A stretch of 64,000 bases of DNA from Symbiodinium natans (lineage: Eukaryota > Sar > Dinophyceae > Suessiales > Symbiodiniaceae), in NCBI GenBank assembly GCA_905221605.1, contig CAJNDS010002853.1, positions 150,652 through 214,651 on the forward strand, in the 5' to 3' direction. The notes beneath the pieces are model-generated. The model ran no database searches, was not told where the DNA came from, and saw only the letters and a program-made list of their open reading frames with translations. The position numbers were made by a program, and so were the translations under genes. Below, one piece after another: positions 51,592-62,122 of the stretch; the stretch's first letter is position 1, and each line of letters begins with the position of its first letter.

Positions 51592-51830
51592 CTATGACGA
51601 TATGGAGGGAATGGAGGTTTTCGCAGGAAAAACAAAGAAACTGGACCAGTTCCCATGAAAATATAGCGGGAATGGAGCTTTTGCGGAAAATCGAGCAACA
51701 TTTATAAGAACTCCTACTAAGCGCAGTACGGGTCCTATGAAGATATGGAGGGAATGGAGGTTTTCGTGGGGAAAACAAAGAAACTGGACCAGTTCCCATG
51801 AAAATATAGAGGGAATGGAGGTTTTTCGGA
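51592..51830. repeat. 142-bp-spaced direct repeat
   Basis: cctatgacgatatggaggga at 51,592 and cctatgaagatatggaggga at 51,734; each continues for about 90 bases (aaacaaagaaactggaccag). The 'gggaatggag' word also recurs inside. No gene. Confidence 0.85.
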
Positions 51831-52129
51831 AAACCCAAGAAAATCAACCAAATCCTCAAAAATAAAAGGGAATGCAGCCTTCTCCCAGGAAGACCAGGGA
51901 CCAGACCGGGGCAGCTGGAGACCCGGGGACCAGGGCACCAGGGAACCCCCGAAAAGCAAAATGCAAAAAAATGGAAAAATACTTAAAAAACTCTCCGCGT
52001 TTTTTCAAAGCATAGGAGAGAACGGCGGAGAACACCCTGCAGAGGCATCGGTGTCGTTTCGGTGCCATCCCGGTGTCACTTCTTTGTTTTGTGAAATGAG
52101 GGGTGCTCTCTCATTTTTGTTTTATCTGC

Positions 52130-52190
52130 CCCCCTCTCTCTCTCTCTCTTTCTTTCTCTCTCTCTCTCTCTCCCTCTCTCTCTCTCTCTC
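52130..52190. repeat. (CT)n microsatellite
   Basis: About 60 bases of CT with ttt interruptions. A short basic frame after it (ELPPSWWRRCKEAAKRKAR, ending at donor-like CAC|GTAAGC near 52,345) is a weak exon candidate; an (AC)n tract lies at 52,392-52,412. Confidence 0.9.
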
Positions 52191-52899
52191 GAATTCATTC
52201 CCTCCCTTTAGTGAGAGGTGTGTGTGTGTGCTTTCGTTATGGAGTCCTGTCCCGACCAACCGCCCCTGAGAGGAGCTCGTGGCCGGCGAGCTGCCGCCTT
52301 CCTGGTGGCGCCGCTGCAAGGAAGCCGCGAAGCGCAAGGCACGTAAGCAAAAAACATGCAAAAAAACACAAACAAGCCAGAAAGCAAGAAAGACACACAC
52401 ACACACACACACACCAGTGAGAGCTCTCCAACAGAGTGCTCTCTGTCTTTGTTGTGGCTTTTCGAAGTGCCCACGCTTGTTTTTCTTCCCATAAGAATGG
52501 GCGATTTACTTAAGTGCAGATGTGCAGGTTTGTGTTCGCAGATGTGTGTCACGTAGTGCTGTTACAGACTGTTACATGTGGTATCATGTGATGCTCTGTC
52601 TCCCCTTTCTTCTCAAAGCCCTCTACCCCTCACAGCAGACGATGCATGTGTCAACAAAGCAACCCCCAAGCGCACGCCATCTTTCCCTGTTCACCATGTG
52701 AGTTCTCCGATGCTCTCCGGGCCTCTCCCTTCCGGTTGTTGGAGTATCTGAGAACGTCCAGAGAGCCAGGGGCTCGAAAGTTTCCGCACAGGGAAGAAAC
52801 ACCCAACAATTCTTCAATGACCCGAACTTGAAACACGAAACCCCAAGCCCCCAACCCGAATCTTAAATCCTCAACCCCACACTACGCCCGGGGGGGGGT

Positions 52900-54260
52900 G
52901 GGAGGGGCACTTCATTCATTTTTCACTCACTTTACCTCATTCGTTTTTCCTAAGGGGTTTCTGGTGACAAAATACCTCATTCATTCTCAGCATTTCATCA
53001 CCTTTCATTCTCTGATTCTTGAAGTGCTCCACCCCAGAATTTTACCTTGCCATTCTTCCAAAGAGTATCCGGTTTTCCACCACCAAAACCATCAAATTTA
53101 TCAAAAGGCTATTTCATCAAAATTCATCACAAAACTCCTCAGAAAATGAATATGATGATAAATGTAAATTATTTGTCTTTTAGTCGTTAATTATGCCAAC
53201 ATTGGTGCAATTCGCTTGGTGCTTCAATTCTTTTAACATCATTTGTTCCAACCGTTCTTTACTGCAAACGAATCTTTTTTCTTCTTATTTGTGTATGTTT
53301 AGCAAATTCGTATATCCGCTTAATGATTTAAACCACGTGAATCCATTTGTAAAAACGCACTCATTTTCTATCTCAATATATAGAATAAGAATTTGGTTTT
53401 AAGTGGTTTTCACAGAAAAATCAAGTCAGAAAATGCTACGACAAGACAAAGGAGCTCAAGCAGACTTAACTGATGATGAAGATAATGATAGCAATGTGTA
53501 TACAACCATGTAGCATTAAGAAGAGGAAAGGGGGATAAATCAAAGCAAACCTTTAAATACATTAGAGAAGAGACCCGCCAGCAAATATAGAAGATGACGC
53601 GGTTGTGCGACAGGATGGAGCCGATGAAGAAGGCTTAACAGCATCAACAATAGCAAAGGAAGCGCTGGGAATGGGATTAGGTTTAGGACTACATACAGCG
53701 TATTACGGAGGAAAACTCGCCTACCACGGAATAAGAGCAGGAAAACATCTAATTGATGCTTTAAACGAAAGAAGAGAAACAAGTGAAGGAGGAGAAGAAG
53801 AACCACACGTGGGGAGAATTATGAGAAGGGGAGCAAGTCGTAGCCCAATCAACAATCGCGAAAGCACAAGAGAAAGAAGTAGAAGTAGGGACGCGTCGGC
53901 TGACACCTCGCGAGGCTCTCGCGACACGGATGTGCGACAGGATTGCGCCGATGAGCAACCAAATAGAAGCAATGACGCAATTAGATTACTAAGAAGAGGA
54001 GCAAGTAGAAATAGGAGTAGCACGCCCCCCAAGAAAGGTAAGAGATGTTTGTGTCATCTTGTCTCGTGCGTTTTGTAAAGCATATATGTATATATACATA
54101 TATATATATGGGTCCATATATATATATATTATACTTTATTCTATAGGCATATTCACATATAGTTGCAATGAGCAAGTGTCTACATATTATAGTAGATTTG
54201 TTTCAAATTTTCGAACAGCTTCGTTTGAACTCTTTCGGGACCCCGCCGTCTAGTGACCTT
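52900..54260. other. AT-rich island in GC-rich DNA
   Basis: From about 52,900 base composition changes sharply to AT-rich, with codon use to match (aga, aaa, ttt, att). It ends after a TATATA stretch (54,080-54,130) near the GGGACCCCGCCG at 54,238. It has one notable ORF (53,605-54,078). It looks like foreign DNA, for instance from an organelle, a virus or an AT-rich mobile element. The source is not recognised. Confidence 0.6.
53605..54078 (+). CDS. Hypothetical basic protein with Gly-rich hydrophobic segment
   Basis: 157 codons. The start is uncertain: the frame begins in MRQDGADEEGLTAS at a codon in context gtgcgacaggatgg, so it may open further upstream. Residues 15-45 form a Gly-rich hydrophobic helix (EALGMGLGLGLHTAYYGGKL). 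The rest is Arg/Ser-rich and carries an internal duplication: VRQDGADEE/VRQDCADEQ and RRGASRSP/RRGASRNR. Use of AGA/AAA codons fits the AT-rich island and not the neighbours. No family recognised; a small virion-like or membrane-binding protein is possible. Without homologues, coding is not certain. Confidence 0.4.
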   Translation: MRQDGADEEGLTASTIAKEALGMGLGLGLHTAYYGGKLAYHGIRAGKHLIDALNERRETSEGGEEEPHVGRIMRRGASRSPINNRESTRERSRSRDASADTSRGSRDTDVRQDCADEQPNRSNDAIRLLRRGASRNRSSTPPKKGKRCLCHLVSCVL

Positions 54261-54656
54261 GCGATGGTGTGAGAGCTGGCTAGGATAGGCCAAGTGTGAA
54301 CTTTCAGCTGCATTTTGTGTGAAGAAGTTGCGCGTGTTCATGTCTTCTCCAGCTCACAGGCACTGCTCATGGCGCTGCGCGCCGTCGACTCAGCTTTTGC
54401 GTTTGTGTAGTTGTGTAGGTGTCACGTGGTGTCCACAACAGATCGAAGGGAAAAACGAAGTGGAGAGAAACGGCAGACCAGTGCGTTTGCTGCTCGCCTC
54501 CTCGCCTCCTCGCCCGGTGTCCTGCCAGTCTCTGGCAACCTCCCTGGAGTGCCCAGCCCCGAGCCGCTAGAGAAGCCCGCGGAGAGTTCCATCGAGTTGT
54601 GGACTGCGCACTCTCAGAGAAGCCTCTGGACACACTTCGTTGGCGTTCGGCTGGAG

Positions 54657-54800
54657 CGGCATCGCTATCTTCATCCTGGAGTTGTCCCACGTGGGCACGA
54701 CCAGATGAAGGATGCGGTCTATGGCAGAAGCTATCCTCGCGAAGCGGGCTTGCTCATGCTTTGTGACAGCGACAATTCGAGGATGAAGGCAGCGATGCCG
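54657..54800. repeat. 30-bp imperfect inverted repeat
   Basis: 54,657-54,686 (cggcatcgctatcttcatcc…) and 54,771-54,800 (…ggatgaaggcagcgatgccg) are reverse complements with about four mismatches, spaced by 84 bases. Confidence 0.75.
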
Positions 54801-57060
54801 GCTTCCCGGGCTTGTCTGTTCCGGATCCAGGAGAATACGCGGGTATCGGGCTTGCTGGGCACCGTGTAGTCTTTGCTTCCGGAAATGAACGTCGGGCATG
54901 CCGAATACCCGCTCCGACTAGAAGCGGGTTTCGGGTTCGGTTGGGCGCGGGAAGTCCAGATGCCTCTCGGAAGGAGGCCGAGGCGAATGTGGCGAAAGGA
55001 TCCCTGCTGCAAGTAGCAGGTGTTCCATGTACGTCATTGTTGGTTCCCTGGAGCACAAATCCAATGTTTTTGGCGAGTGCTTCCATGTTTGCATGTGTCC
55101 TTATGCGTGAGACAACTTGAATTTTGTTCAAGTGCAGCTTGAGTGCCTGCGCTATCCTTTGTTCAGTCATGGGTCCCTGTCCGAACGATTTCTGTTCGTT
55201 TCCGCGTCAACTCGAGGGGCCGGATCATGAATGAACAAATGAATCAGGATTGAGTATGACTTCGCGAACGGGTGGTGGTGTGGTGGTGGGTGGTGGTGGT
55301 GGTGTGGTGGTGTGCTTTTGTATGCTGTTGTGTTTCGTGATGCCTCGTTGTTGAGGTCGGCAACATGCAGGTGTCCCCGGAGAGAGCGGGATCTGGGCCA
55401 AGTCCGCCACGGACCATTTTTTGACGTCTGCTCACGGCCTCCTGTCGAGAGCTTGTGGAGAACATGTGGGACATGCGTGTGGAACATGTGTGGAATGTCG
55501 TGGAGGCGGTGTATGCCATGCAGCCCGAGAGCACGTGCTTCAGGCGAGCCCGTCCTGAGGAGTATGCGCAGAATGAGGGGTCGCGTTTTGGGTTTCGTGT
55601 TTTCAGGGCCGGACTCGTTTCATTTAGTGCAGCTTTCAACTCCACGCAGATCACGCCAAGCTGAAGGTAAATTGCGTTCATCTTGCACGGCAGAGTGTGC
55701 TGCAACCTACCATGCGGAACACATCGTTCGTCTGCCCCTTGAATTTTGTGACAACTCCTTCTTTGACTTTCTCGACTTTGTTTTGGAAGCTCTCTTGCTT
55801 TTAAGCAAGCTCGGACAGGGCGGAGCTGGAGTGCTTCGAGCCGGATGCTTCCTTCCTCTCCGAAGCGCTGCGGGAGCTCTGGGCCGATGCCGAGGACGCG
55901 CCACGCTCCAAGTTCAGGGACCCCTTCAGACCCCTCAGACTCATCAGACTGTTCTCCTGTTCTCTGCTTTCCTTCTTTTCTTTGAGAAGTCTTGGTGATC
56001 TCCCAAAGTGTGTCTGAAATTATACTGTCTTCTGCGTCGCATATGTTAAAGAGTTGAGAGGCTTGAGTCCCAGGCTTTTTTTGTTGTGACCTTTTTGACA
56101 TGACACACCTTGACATACCTTGACCCTGTCTTGATGATTTCTTCGTCAAGGCACTGCCGCTCTGCGAGGATGAAAGGCCTCAGGCATGACCATTCTCATT
56201 CTTTGTCACATGTTATGCAAACATGCAGTTGCAGATGCAATAGTGCATTTATGCAATAGTGCAAGTGCAGAAGCGTGTCAGCGCAAGTGTGTTCTTGCGA
56301 CGTCTCAGGGCTAACACCCACTTTCGCCGACCCCGACTAATAAGCCGCCAAGTGTAAGCTGCGGGAGTAAGCAAAGACGTTTCGAAATCGGGAAAGACAT
56401 TTTTGGGGTGGGTCTTTTGAGGGGCGGGGTAAGAGGAATAGCTCCAGAAACCGCCCGTGCGAATCTTGAGGGTTGACAACAATCGCCCGAAAAGCGTGGT
56501 GCCAAAGTGCTTCTTGGGTTCTGCGGTTCAAAGATCTACCGCGGCTGCATGTCGCTCTGCCAGGAGTGAAGTTGCCGATGCAACCGCCAGGGCTTGGAAG
56601 GGCGATCGACGCGAAGTCAGAATCAGCATCCGCTTTATGAGCTGTTTTTGTGTGGTCCCTGCGAATTTCTGTTCAACTCCACAGACGTCGAACAAACAGA
56701 GAGTGGCATCCAGCGGCGTCGGAGTCTACTTTGTGCACGTGTGGCGCCCCCCCGAGTGTCAGAGGCTGTGCGGCTTCGGTGGCTTGGCTGCTGCAACGTG
56801 GTGCGCCAGCAGCAGTGCTGCTGCCGGAGGAGCCAGGCATCGTTGCTAAGTCGCCAGTGCCACGTTCTGTCAAGCTCGCAGCCCCCACTTCGCAGTTTTG
56901 CAGGCCTCCTTTGCATTCTTTGCAGGCCCTGCAGCGTTGGCCGTGCGGCTTCGTGGCTTGAGGCTGCTGCAGGACGTTTCTCTCTGTTCGACTCCTTTTT
57001 CCCGCTCCTGAAGCGTATTGCAGTAGTGTACTAAGTTACTATACTGTACTCAAGTGCAAG
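54801..57060. other. Mostly noncoding, with one protein-like segment near 55.82-55.95 kb
   Basis: After an acceptor-like gctcggacag (ends about 55,820) a plus frame reads AELECFEPDASFLSEALREL and WADAEDAPRSKFRDP, acidic and helical; family unknown. A (GTG)n tract sits at 55,270-55,318. Otherwise only short ORFs. Confidence 0.35.
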
Positions 57061-57061
57061 C

Positions 57062-57241
57062 ATGCAGTGGGCCCTCGAGGACCTCGGCGAGCAGGCCGCA
57101 CCTGCAGCCACGGCCGTGGCGGGCTTTTTGGCTCGCATCGGCTTTGCCTTGCTGCAAGAAATGACGAGGAAGAGAAGAAGATAGGATGTGGACATCGCAT
57201 GGGGCAACTGCCAACGCGAAGTGGCAGGACACACACTCTTG

Positions 57242-57274
<33 letters not shown>

Positions 57275-59890
57275 CGCGAGGTACAGTGTCGTTTCCTCAT
57301 CGTGAAACCGTCCACTTGCGTTTTGCTGCATGGCTTCGGCCAATGACCCCTGGGCTGGCTGGTGCAAATGGGCGCCCACCACCCACGGTGCGACCAGGCC
57401 ACGTGACGACGTCACGCAGCTTCAATGGCTATTCCCTGTCAGGGGAAGGTAGCATGTGCGAATTCCGACAAGAACTGCCCTCGATTGTCTTGTTCGCCAC
57501 CCTGCTGCGCCATCATTTTGTGATCTACAAAGCCTGCGCCACTTCAGCAGGCGAACGTTCTTCGCATCCCCAGCGGCAGAGCAGTTTAGCTGTCGACCTC
57601 GCTGTCGAGACATGGAGCATCATGACCTTTCTTCTCTAGCGGATTCCGGCCCACAAGCAGCTTGCGGACCCTCGCGCCAAGCCTGTGAAACGTGACGATC
57701 GGAAGCGAATGTCAGAGAGAGTTCGCATGTTAACGACTTTGTAGGAGGGAGGGGGTTCTTGTTAGCCTGTGGAAACATGATTTGCAATTTTGGGAGATAC
57801 AGATTGCTGTACAGCTATCGTATCTATCGTGCCGCCGACGTCGCATCACCGAAGCCGCGGTGCGCTTGCTGTTCTGACCGTCTTAATGCTGAGCTGTCAG
57901 TAACAAAAATGCATTTTGCTGAGGTTGCTTGCGCGATCCAGAGGCCAGGGGCTGCCTGGCTTGCGCCTTTCAGAATACTTCCCTTCCCCGTTTACGACTC
58001 GCCGATAGACCCGTTCGCTGTCTTGTGCTTCGGGGAGGTGCATGGCCGACGTGCTGCAGCGGAGGCCGGTAAGGGAGACTTCTTCAATCCATTCCGTCGT
58101 TGAGCTTTTGTTTCGGCTAATGTTTAGACAGGCTCTTGCCTGCTTGGGTGCTGTCGCTGGCCAAGCGCCTCGGGCAGTGCCTCGGCTGCTGCGCCTTCTG
58201 GAGCAGGAGAGCACGCGAAGCTCACTCCTGCACCTGAAAAAAGCCAGACATGTACACTGCAGGAGGCCAATCCGCAGTGCTTGGCACTTAAGAGAATTGA
58301 GTTGGGTTCGCAGCACGCTTACAGGGTGGGGAATGGAATGCATGTGGAATTCTTTGATTCACGAGTTGTTTCGTTGCTTTCACAGTGAGGTCGGGAGTCG
58401 GCTGCACGCGCTTTGGGCTCTTTGGGCCCAGAGGGTCGGCAAGCAGCCGAGTCAGCTCTTCGGCATCCAGGCTGAGAGCATCTGCTGAGAGAGAAACCCT
58501 GCACTGCCTCCGACTGGCCTAATTCGCGTCCATGCACTTCCCTTGCAGTTTGTGCAAACGATCCCTACACCGATGTCAAAAACATGAGCTGCTCGACGCA
58601 GCGCGTCTTTCCCCAGATCTGGACGTGCGTGGCCTGGCCTGCACAGCACTGGAAGCCTGCCTCACGCAGGCAGGGCTCTAGTCGTTAGTAGGGCAATTTT
58701 TTTGGGCAGGACTCCGGGACTTTCCCCTCAGACTCTCAAGTGTCTTCGTGTCTTCGCTGTTTAGCACGTTCCAAGCATGCCACAAAGGAGCTACAGGGTC
58801 CGTGTCAAGCAGCCAATGCTTGAGTGGATCATGCCGTCTACCCTCAGCATAGCAACAACGACGCCGATCCTGGCCTGCTAGCAAGGCTGGCCATCATGAC
58901 ATGGCCCGACCCTTGTAATCGTGAGCACTGGATTCCAAGCTTTTCCAAGCTTCAGAGCGACTTTTCATTTCCAGCTTCTCCAGTTGCATTCGTCCTTCGA
59001 ACATTCAGAGGCTCAACTACCGCATCAGTTTTAGCATTTTGCTTCCAGCGCTCCAAGATGTCGCCGCGCATGATGCCACGTGATGGCACATGATGCCACA
59101 TGATTTCTGCAGAACAGGCTTGTTCCACGTCGGAACTCCGCCCTGAGTCCTGAAATCTCAAGAAGAGCAAAGGAGCGAAAGTAAGGTGAGACTCGAGTCT
59201 TTTCGTGAGTTGAACAGAGTTTTCTTCCTTGCTGAGCTTCTGGAGGCCACGCAGGCAACGCAGGCGCTGCTCTCGTGGCTCCAGGAGACACAGCAAAGTC
59301 AGACAGACAGAGAGTCTCGCGTCACAGAGTGAAGACAGGATGGTGGAGCGCCGGAGGCGTGTGACTTTTCATGTTTCTCTTCTGCAGTTCTTTGCGCTCA
59401 GTGCGTGCTTTCTCTTTGACCGGAGGCACCCTTGAGGGCTCGGGCTGTGCAGGCATCTGCCTCGGCATCACACGCATCACCGCGCATCACCACGCATTGC
59501 ATGCCTCGTTGTGCGTGTGGCATGTTGCACGTCTGCCAGGCACTGGGCAGGCTTGGGGACAGCAGGGCGCTTCCGCTCCTTGTGGCAGCTGAGCTGAATC
59601 ACGGGAGAGCGGTTAACTCACATGGCTCTTCTAGTTTGTCTTGTGCTGTCGCCTTTCGAGTCCCTTGTTGCTTAGCTTGACAGTGTACCAAGTGCACTGG
59701 TGAATCTGTTTGCTGATGTTGGCTGCTTTGCTGCGTGCGTCTATTTGCTTCTGAGTTTAAGCAAAAGTAGAAGAACACTTCAACAGCACGTCTGGGTGTG
59801 AGTATGCCGGCGAGATTGGTGTCGGACAGTGGCGGGAACTCCAAGGCCTTCGCTGCAGATCCCGACCCAAGCGTGCGGGCCATGGCCTGA
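57062..59890 (+). CDS. HEAT-repeat host gene, discontinuous exons (partial model)
   Basis: Five or six short plus-strand segments, each after an AG acceptor-like site, read as HEAT-type helices. They are WALEDLGEQAAPAATAVAGF (57,068-57,159); ALACLGAVAGQAPRAVPRLL (from 58,132); EVGSRLHALWALWAQRVGKQ (from 58,387); LLDAARLSPDLDVRGLACTA (exon from 58,549, stop 58,679-58,681). Next come ALGRLGDSRALPLLVAAELN (59,540-59,611, flanked by CAG and GT) and AFAADPDPSVRAMA (59,846-59,890). The last two join in phase to a PBS-lyase/EZ-type HEAT repeat. HEAT proteins are helical scaffolds for protein binding. Exon order, borders and which stops are used are uncertain; some may be alternative or decayed copies. 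Confidence 0.4.
57248..57280. repeat. (GT)n microsatellite
   Basis: A T run followed by about 22 bases of GT dinucleotides. Confidence 0.9.
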
Positions 59891-60017
59891 GAGAATGGAG
59901 AAGCCTCCCAGTTTGACCATCAGCTTGGCCCTCAGCTTGGCCTTCGAGGCGTATGAGGAAGTCTCTTAGAAGGGGGGCCTTTCCTTTGCCCGTGGGAGCG
60001 CGAGCTCGAAAGGGTGG

Positions 60018-60465
<448 letters not shown>

Positions 60466-60558
60466 AGTAGTGCTTGAACATGTTTGAAGAAGTGTCATGC
60501 TGAGAGTGCGAAGGCCGCACCTCACACCTCGGTGTATGTATGCTCAAGCTGAAAAGGG

Positions 60559-60888
60559 ATGGATGCTGGCCATGGAGTCCTAGGTGCCGGAGGCTTACTC
60601 CTCGGGCTGTGGCTGCAGGGTGGCCGTGGGTCACCGGACGGGGCGTGCCACCGAGCAGTGACCTGCCACTGTGCCTGCCCTGTGGAGACGCAGGCGGGGG
60701 CTCCTTTTGGCAGCTGGGTGATCATAGCCTTGCTGGTTACACTCCTTGGTGCCAATCTTGCTCTCGTCTTTCGAGTGTCGATCAAAAAGACAGCTGCGGG
60801 GGAGCAAGAGTGGACCTTGTCTGTGAAGGGCAAGCCGGGAAAGGGCGTCTACGGAGCGACCAGAGGGCTGCAGATCACAGAGGGCTAA
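60559..60888 (+). CDS. Small single-pass membrane protein at the head of the retroelement cassette
   Basis: 109 codons from the ATG at 60,559. A Cys cluster (C30, C36, C38, C40 in ACHRAVTCHCACPVE) is followed by a strong transmembrane segment, residues 52-71 (SWVIIALLVTLLGANLALVF), then a short basic tail. The stop at 60,886 is only 7 bases before the next ATG (60,896), so it sits in a compact array with the next two ORFs. Family not recognised. The role in the element is unknown; anchoring of particles to a membrane is one guess. Confidence 0.55.
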   Translation: MDAGHGVLGAGGLLLGLWLQGGRGSPDGACHRAVTCHCACPVETQAGAPFGSWVIIALLVTLLGANLALVFRVSIKKTAAGEQEWTLSVKGKPGKGVYGATRGLQITEG

Positions 60889-60895
60889 AGAAGAC

Positions 60896-62122
60896 ATGGA
60901 GCCTGGTGAGATATGCTATGTGAGGTACCATGGAGATCCGGGCGTGGTGCACACTCGGCTGCTGCTTGGTTTGGTGGAGGGCAATGAATGGCTCATTTGC
61001 ACGCCTGACCACGATATATACGTGGAAGAGATGCACCCGCAGAACCCGGACTTTCACAACTTCTGGCATACTCAGGACGGCCGGGTACCCCGCGGGGTGC
61101 CTGCTGGACAGGTGTATGCCTTTGCGCCCTTGAGCGCAAGAGAGCTGGCCCGCATCAACGCTGCAGGAAGGGCAGAACTCCAAGCGGAGCGTGCTCGGCG
61201 AGGTCTGGGCGCGGCTGCTCCCGGCGGTGGTGCTGGGGCTCCTGCTGCTGCGGCAGCTCCGGCCCCGGTCCCAATGGTGGTGGCGCCGGTGGCTCTGGCA
61301 GGGGGTGGGGCTCCGGATGCCCCGGTTGTGCAATATGCACCTGACACTCTGTACTGGTTGGCGGCTGAAGATGGCGGCGGCTTCAAGTTTGGTGATGCTG
61401 TTCCCGCAGTCTTGGTTGCCGCGGCAGAGGGCTTGAAGGTTGTGCACAGCCTGCCGGGAGGCAGCATCTTCTGTGAGTGCGTCAGAGCATCAGAGCGGCC
61501 GAGCTTTCTCCAACGACCAGCCCGCTGGGACCAACGCATCGTGCCTGTGACTTTGGATGCGCTGGGGAAGCCCGACTGTAGTCTGAAGGAGGTAGCGCAG
61601 AAGTGTTCGGAGCAGGCGGTGCAGTGGAGCTTGCCGGGGCCTAGAACAGCGAAGTGGTGCCTGGCTTACCTGTCTGCAGAGGGCTTGGGTCTGGAGGGGC
61701 ACCACGAGCGCTTCAGACAGCTGGTGAAGGCAGATAGCTCCAGTTGGGGGGTCGCCGAGCACTTCCAGCTCTCGATGATCCTGAAGGCTGCGCTCCAGCA
61801 AGACCAGGTCGACGGCTACAACAATCTGTTCATCGAGATTCTCTTCCGCCGGCTGCAGACGATCGAGTATTCCTACTCTGAGAAGGCAAAGGAGATCGAA
61901 GCAAAGGCTGCGGGAGGTCGGCTCAGCTTGGAGGAGCAGCAGACCTTCGGAGGCCTGATGAGGCAGGCGTCGACGCTGATGGTATGCCCCGATTTGCTCA
62001 CCCACGTGAAGACCGAGGTTGAACGTGATGCCACCCTGGCCAAGAACCTCCGGAAGGCTCGTGAAGAACGAGAGCTCTTGCGGAAGAAGAAAGGCGGGAA
62101 GGGTGGCGACGATGCCTCCTGA
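60896..62122 (+). CDS. Gag-like ORF1 of the retroelement cassette
   Basis: 408 codons. An N-terminal beta-rich segment (EICYVRYHGDPGVVHTRLLL) is followed by an Ala/Pro/Gly linker (residues about 100-145), a central globular part (KWCLAYLSAEGLGLEGHHER … YNNLFIEILFRRLQTIEYSY), and a C-terminal charged coiled coil ending in Lys/Gly (KKKGGKGG). The position before an RT ORF, the size and the basic tail suggest a structural, RNA-binding role; no zinc knuckle is visible. Its stop codon (62,120-62,122) overlaps the ATG of the RT ORF (62,112) by 11 bases, which suggests termination-reinitiation or ribosomal coupling. Confidence 0.65.
   Translation: MEPGEICYVRYHGDPGVVHTRLLLGLVEGNEWLICTPDHDIYVEEMHPQNPDFHNFWHTQDGRVPRGVPAGQVYAFAPLSARELARINAAGRAELQAERARRGLGAAAPGGGAGAPAAAAAPAPVPMVVAPVALAGGGAPDAPVVQYAPDTLYWLAAEDGGGFKFGDAVPAVLVAAAEGLKVVHSLPGGSIFCECVRASERPSFLQRPARWDQRIVPVTLDALGKPDCSLKEVAQKCSEQAVQWSLPGPRTAKWCLAYLSAEGLGLEGHHERFRQLVKADSSSWGVAEHFQLSMILKAALQQDQVDGYNNLFIEILFRRLQTIEYSYSEKAKEIEAKAAGGRLSLEEQQTFGGLMRQASTLMVCPDLLTHVKTEVERDATLAKNLRKAREERELLRKKKGGKGGDDAS

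Noticed and set aside
54754-55170. Minus-strand 138-codon ORF starting MTEQRIAQALKLHLNK
   Set aside because: The first 45 residues look protein-like but the rest is low quality, and there is no family match or neighbouring support.
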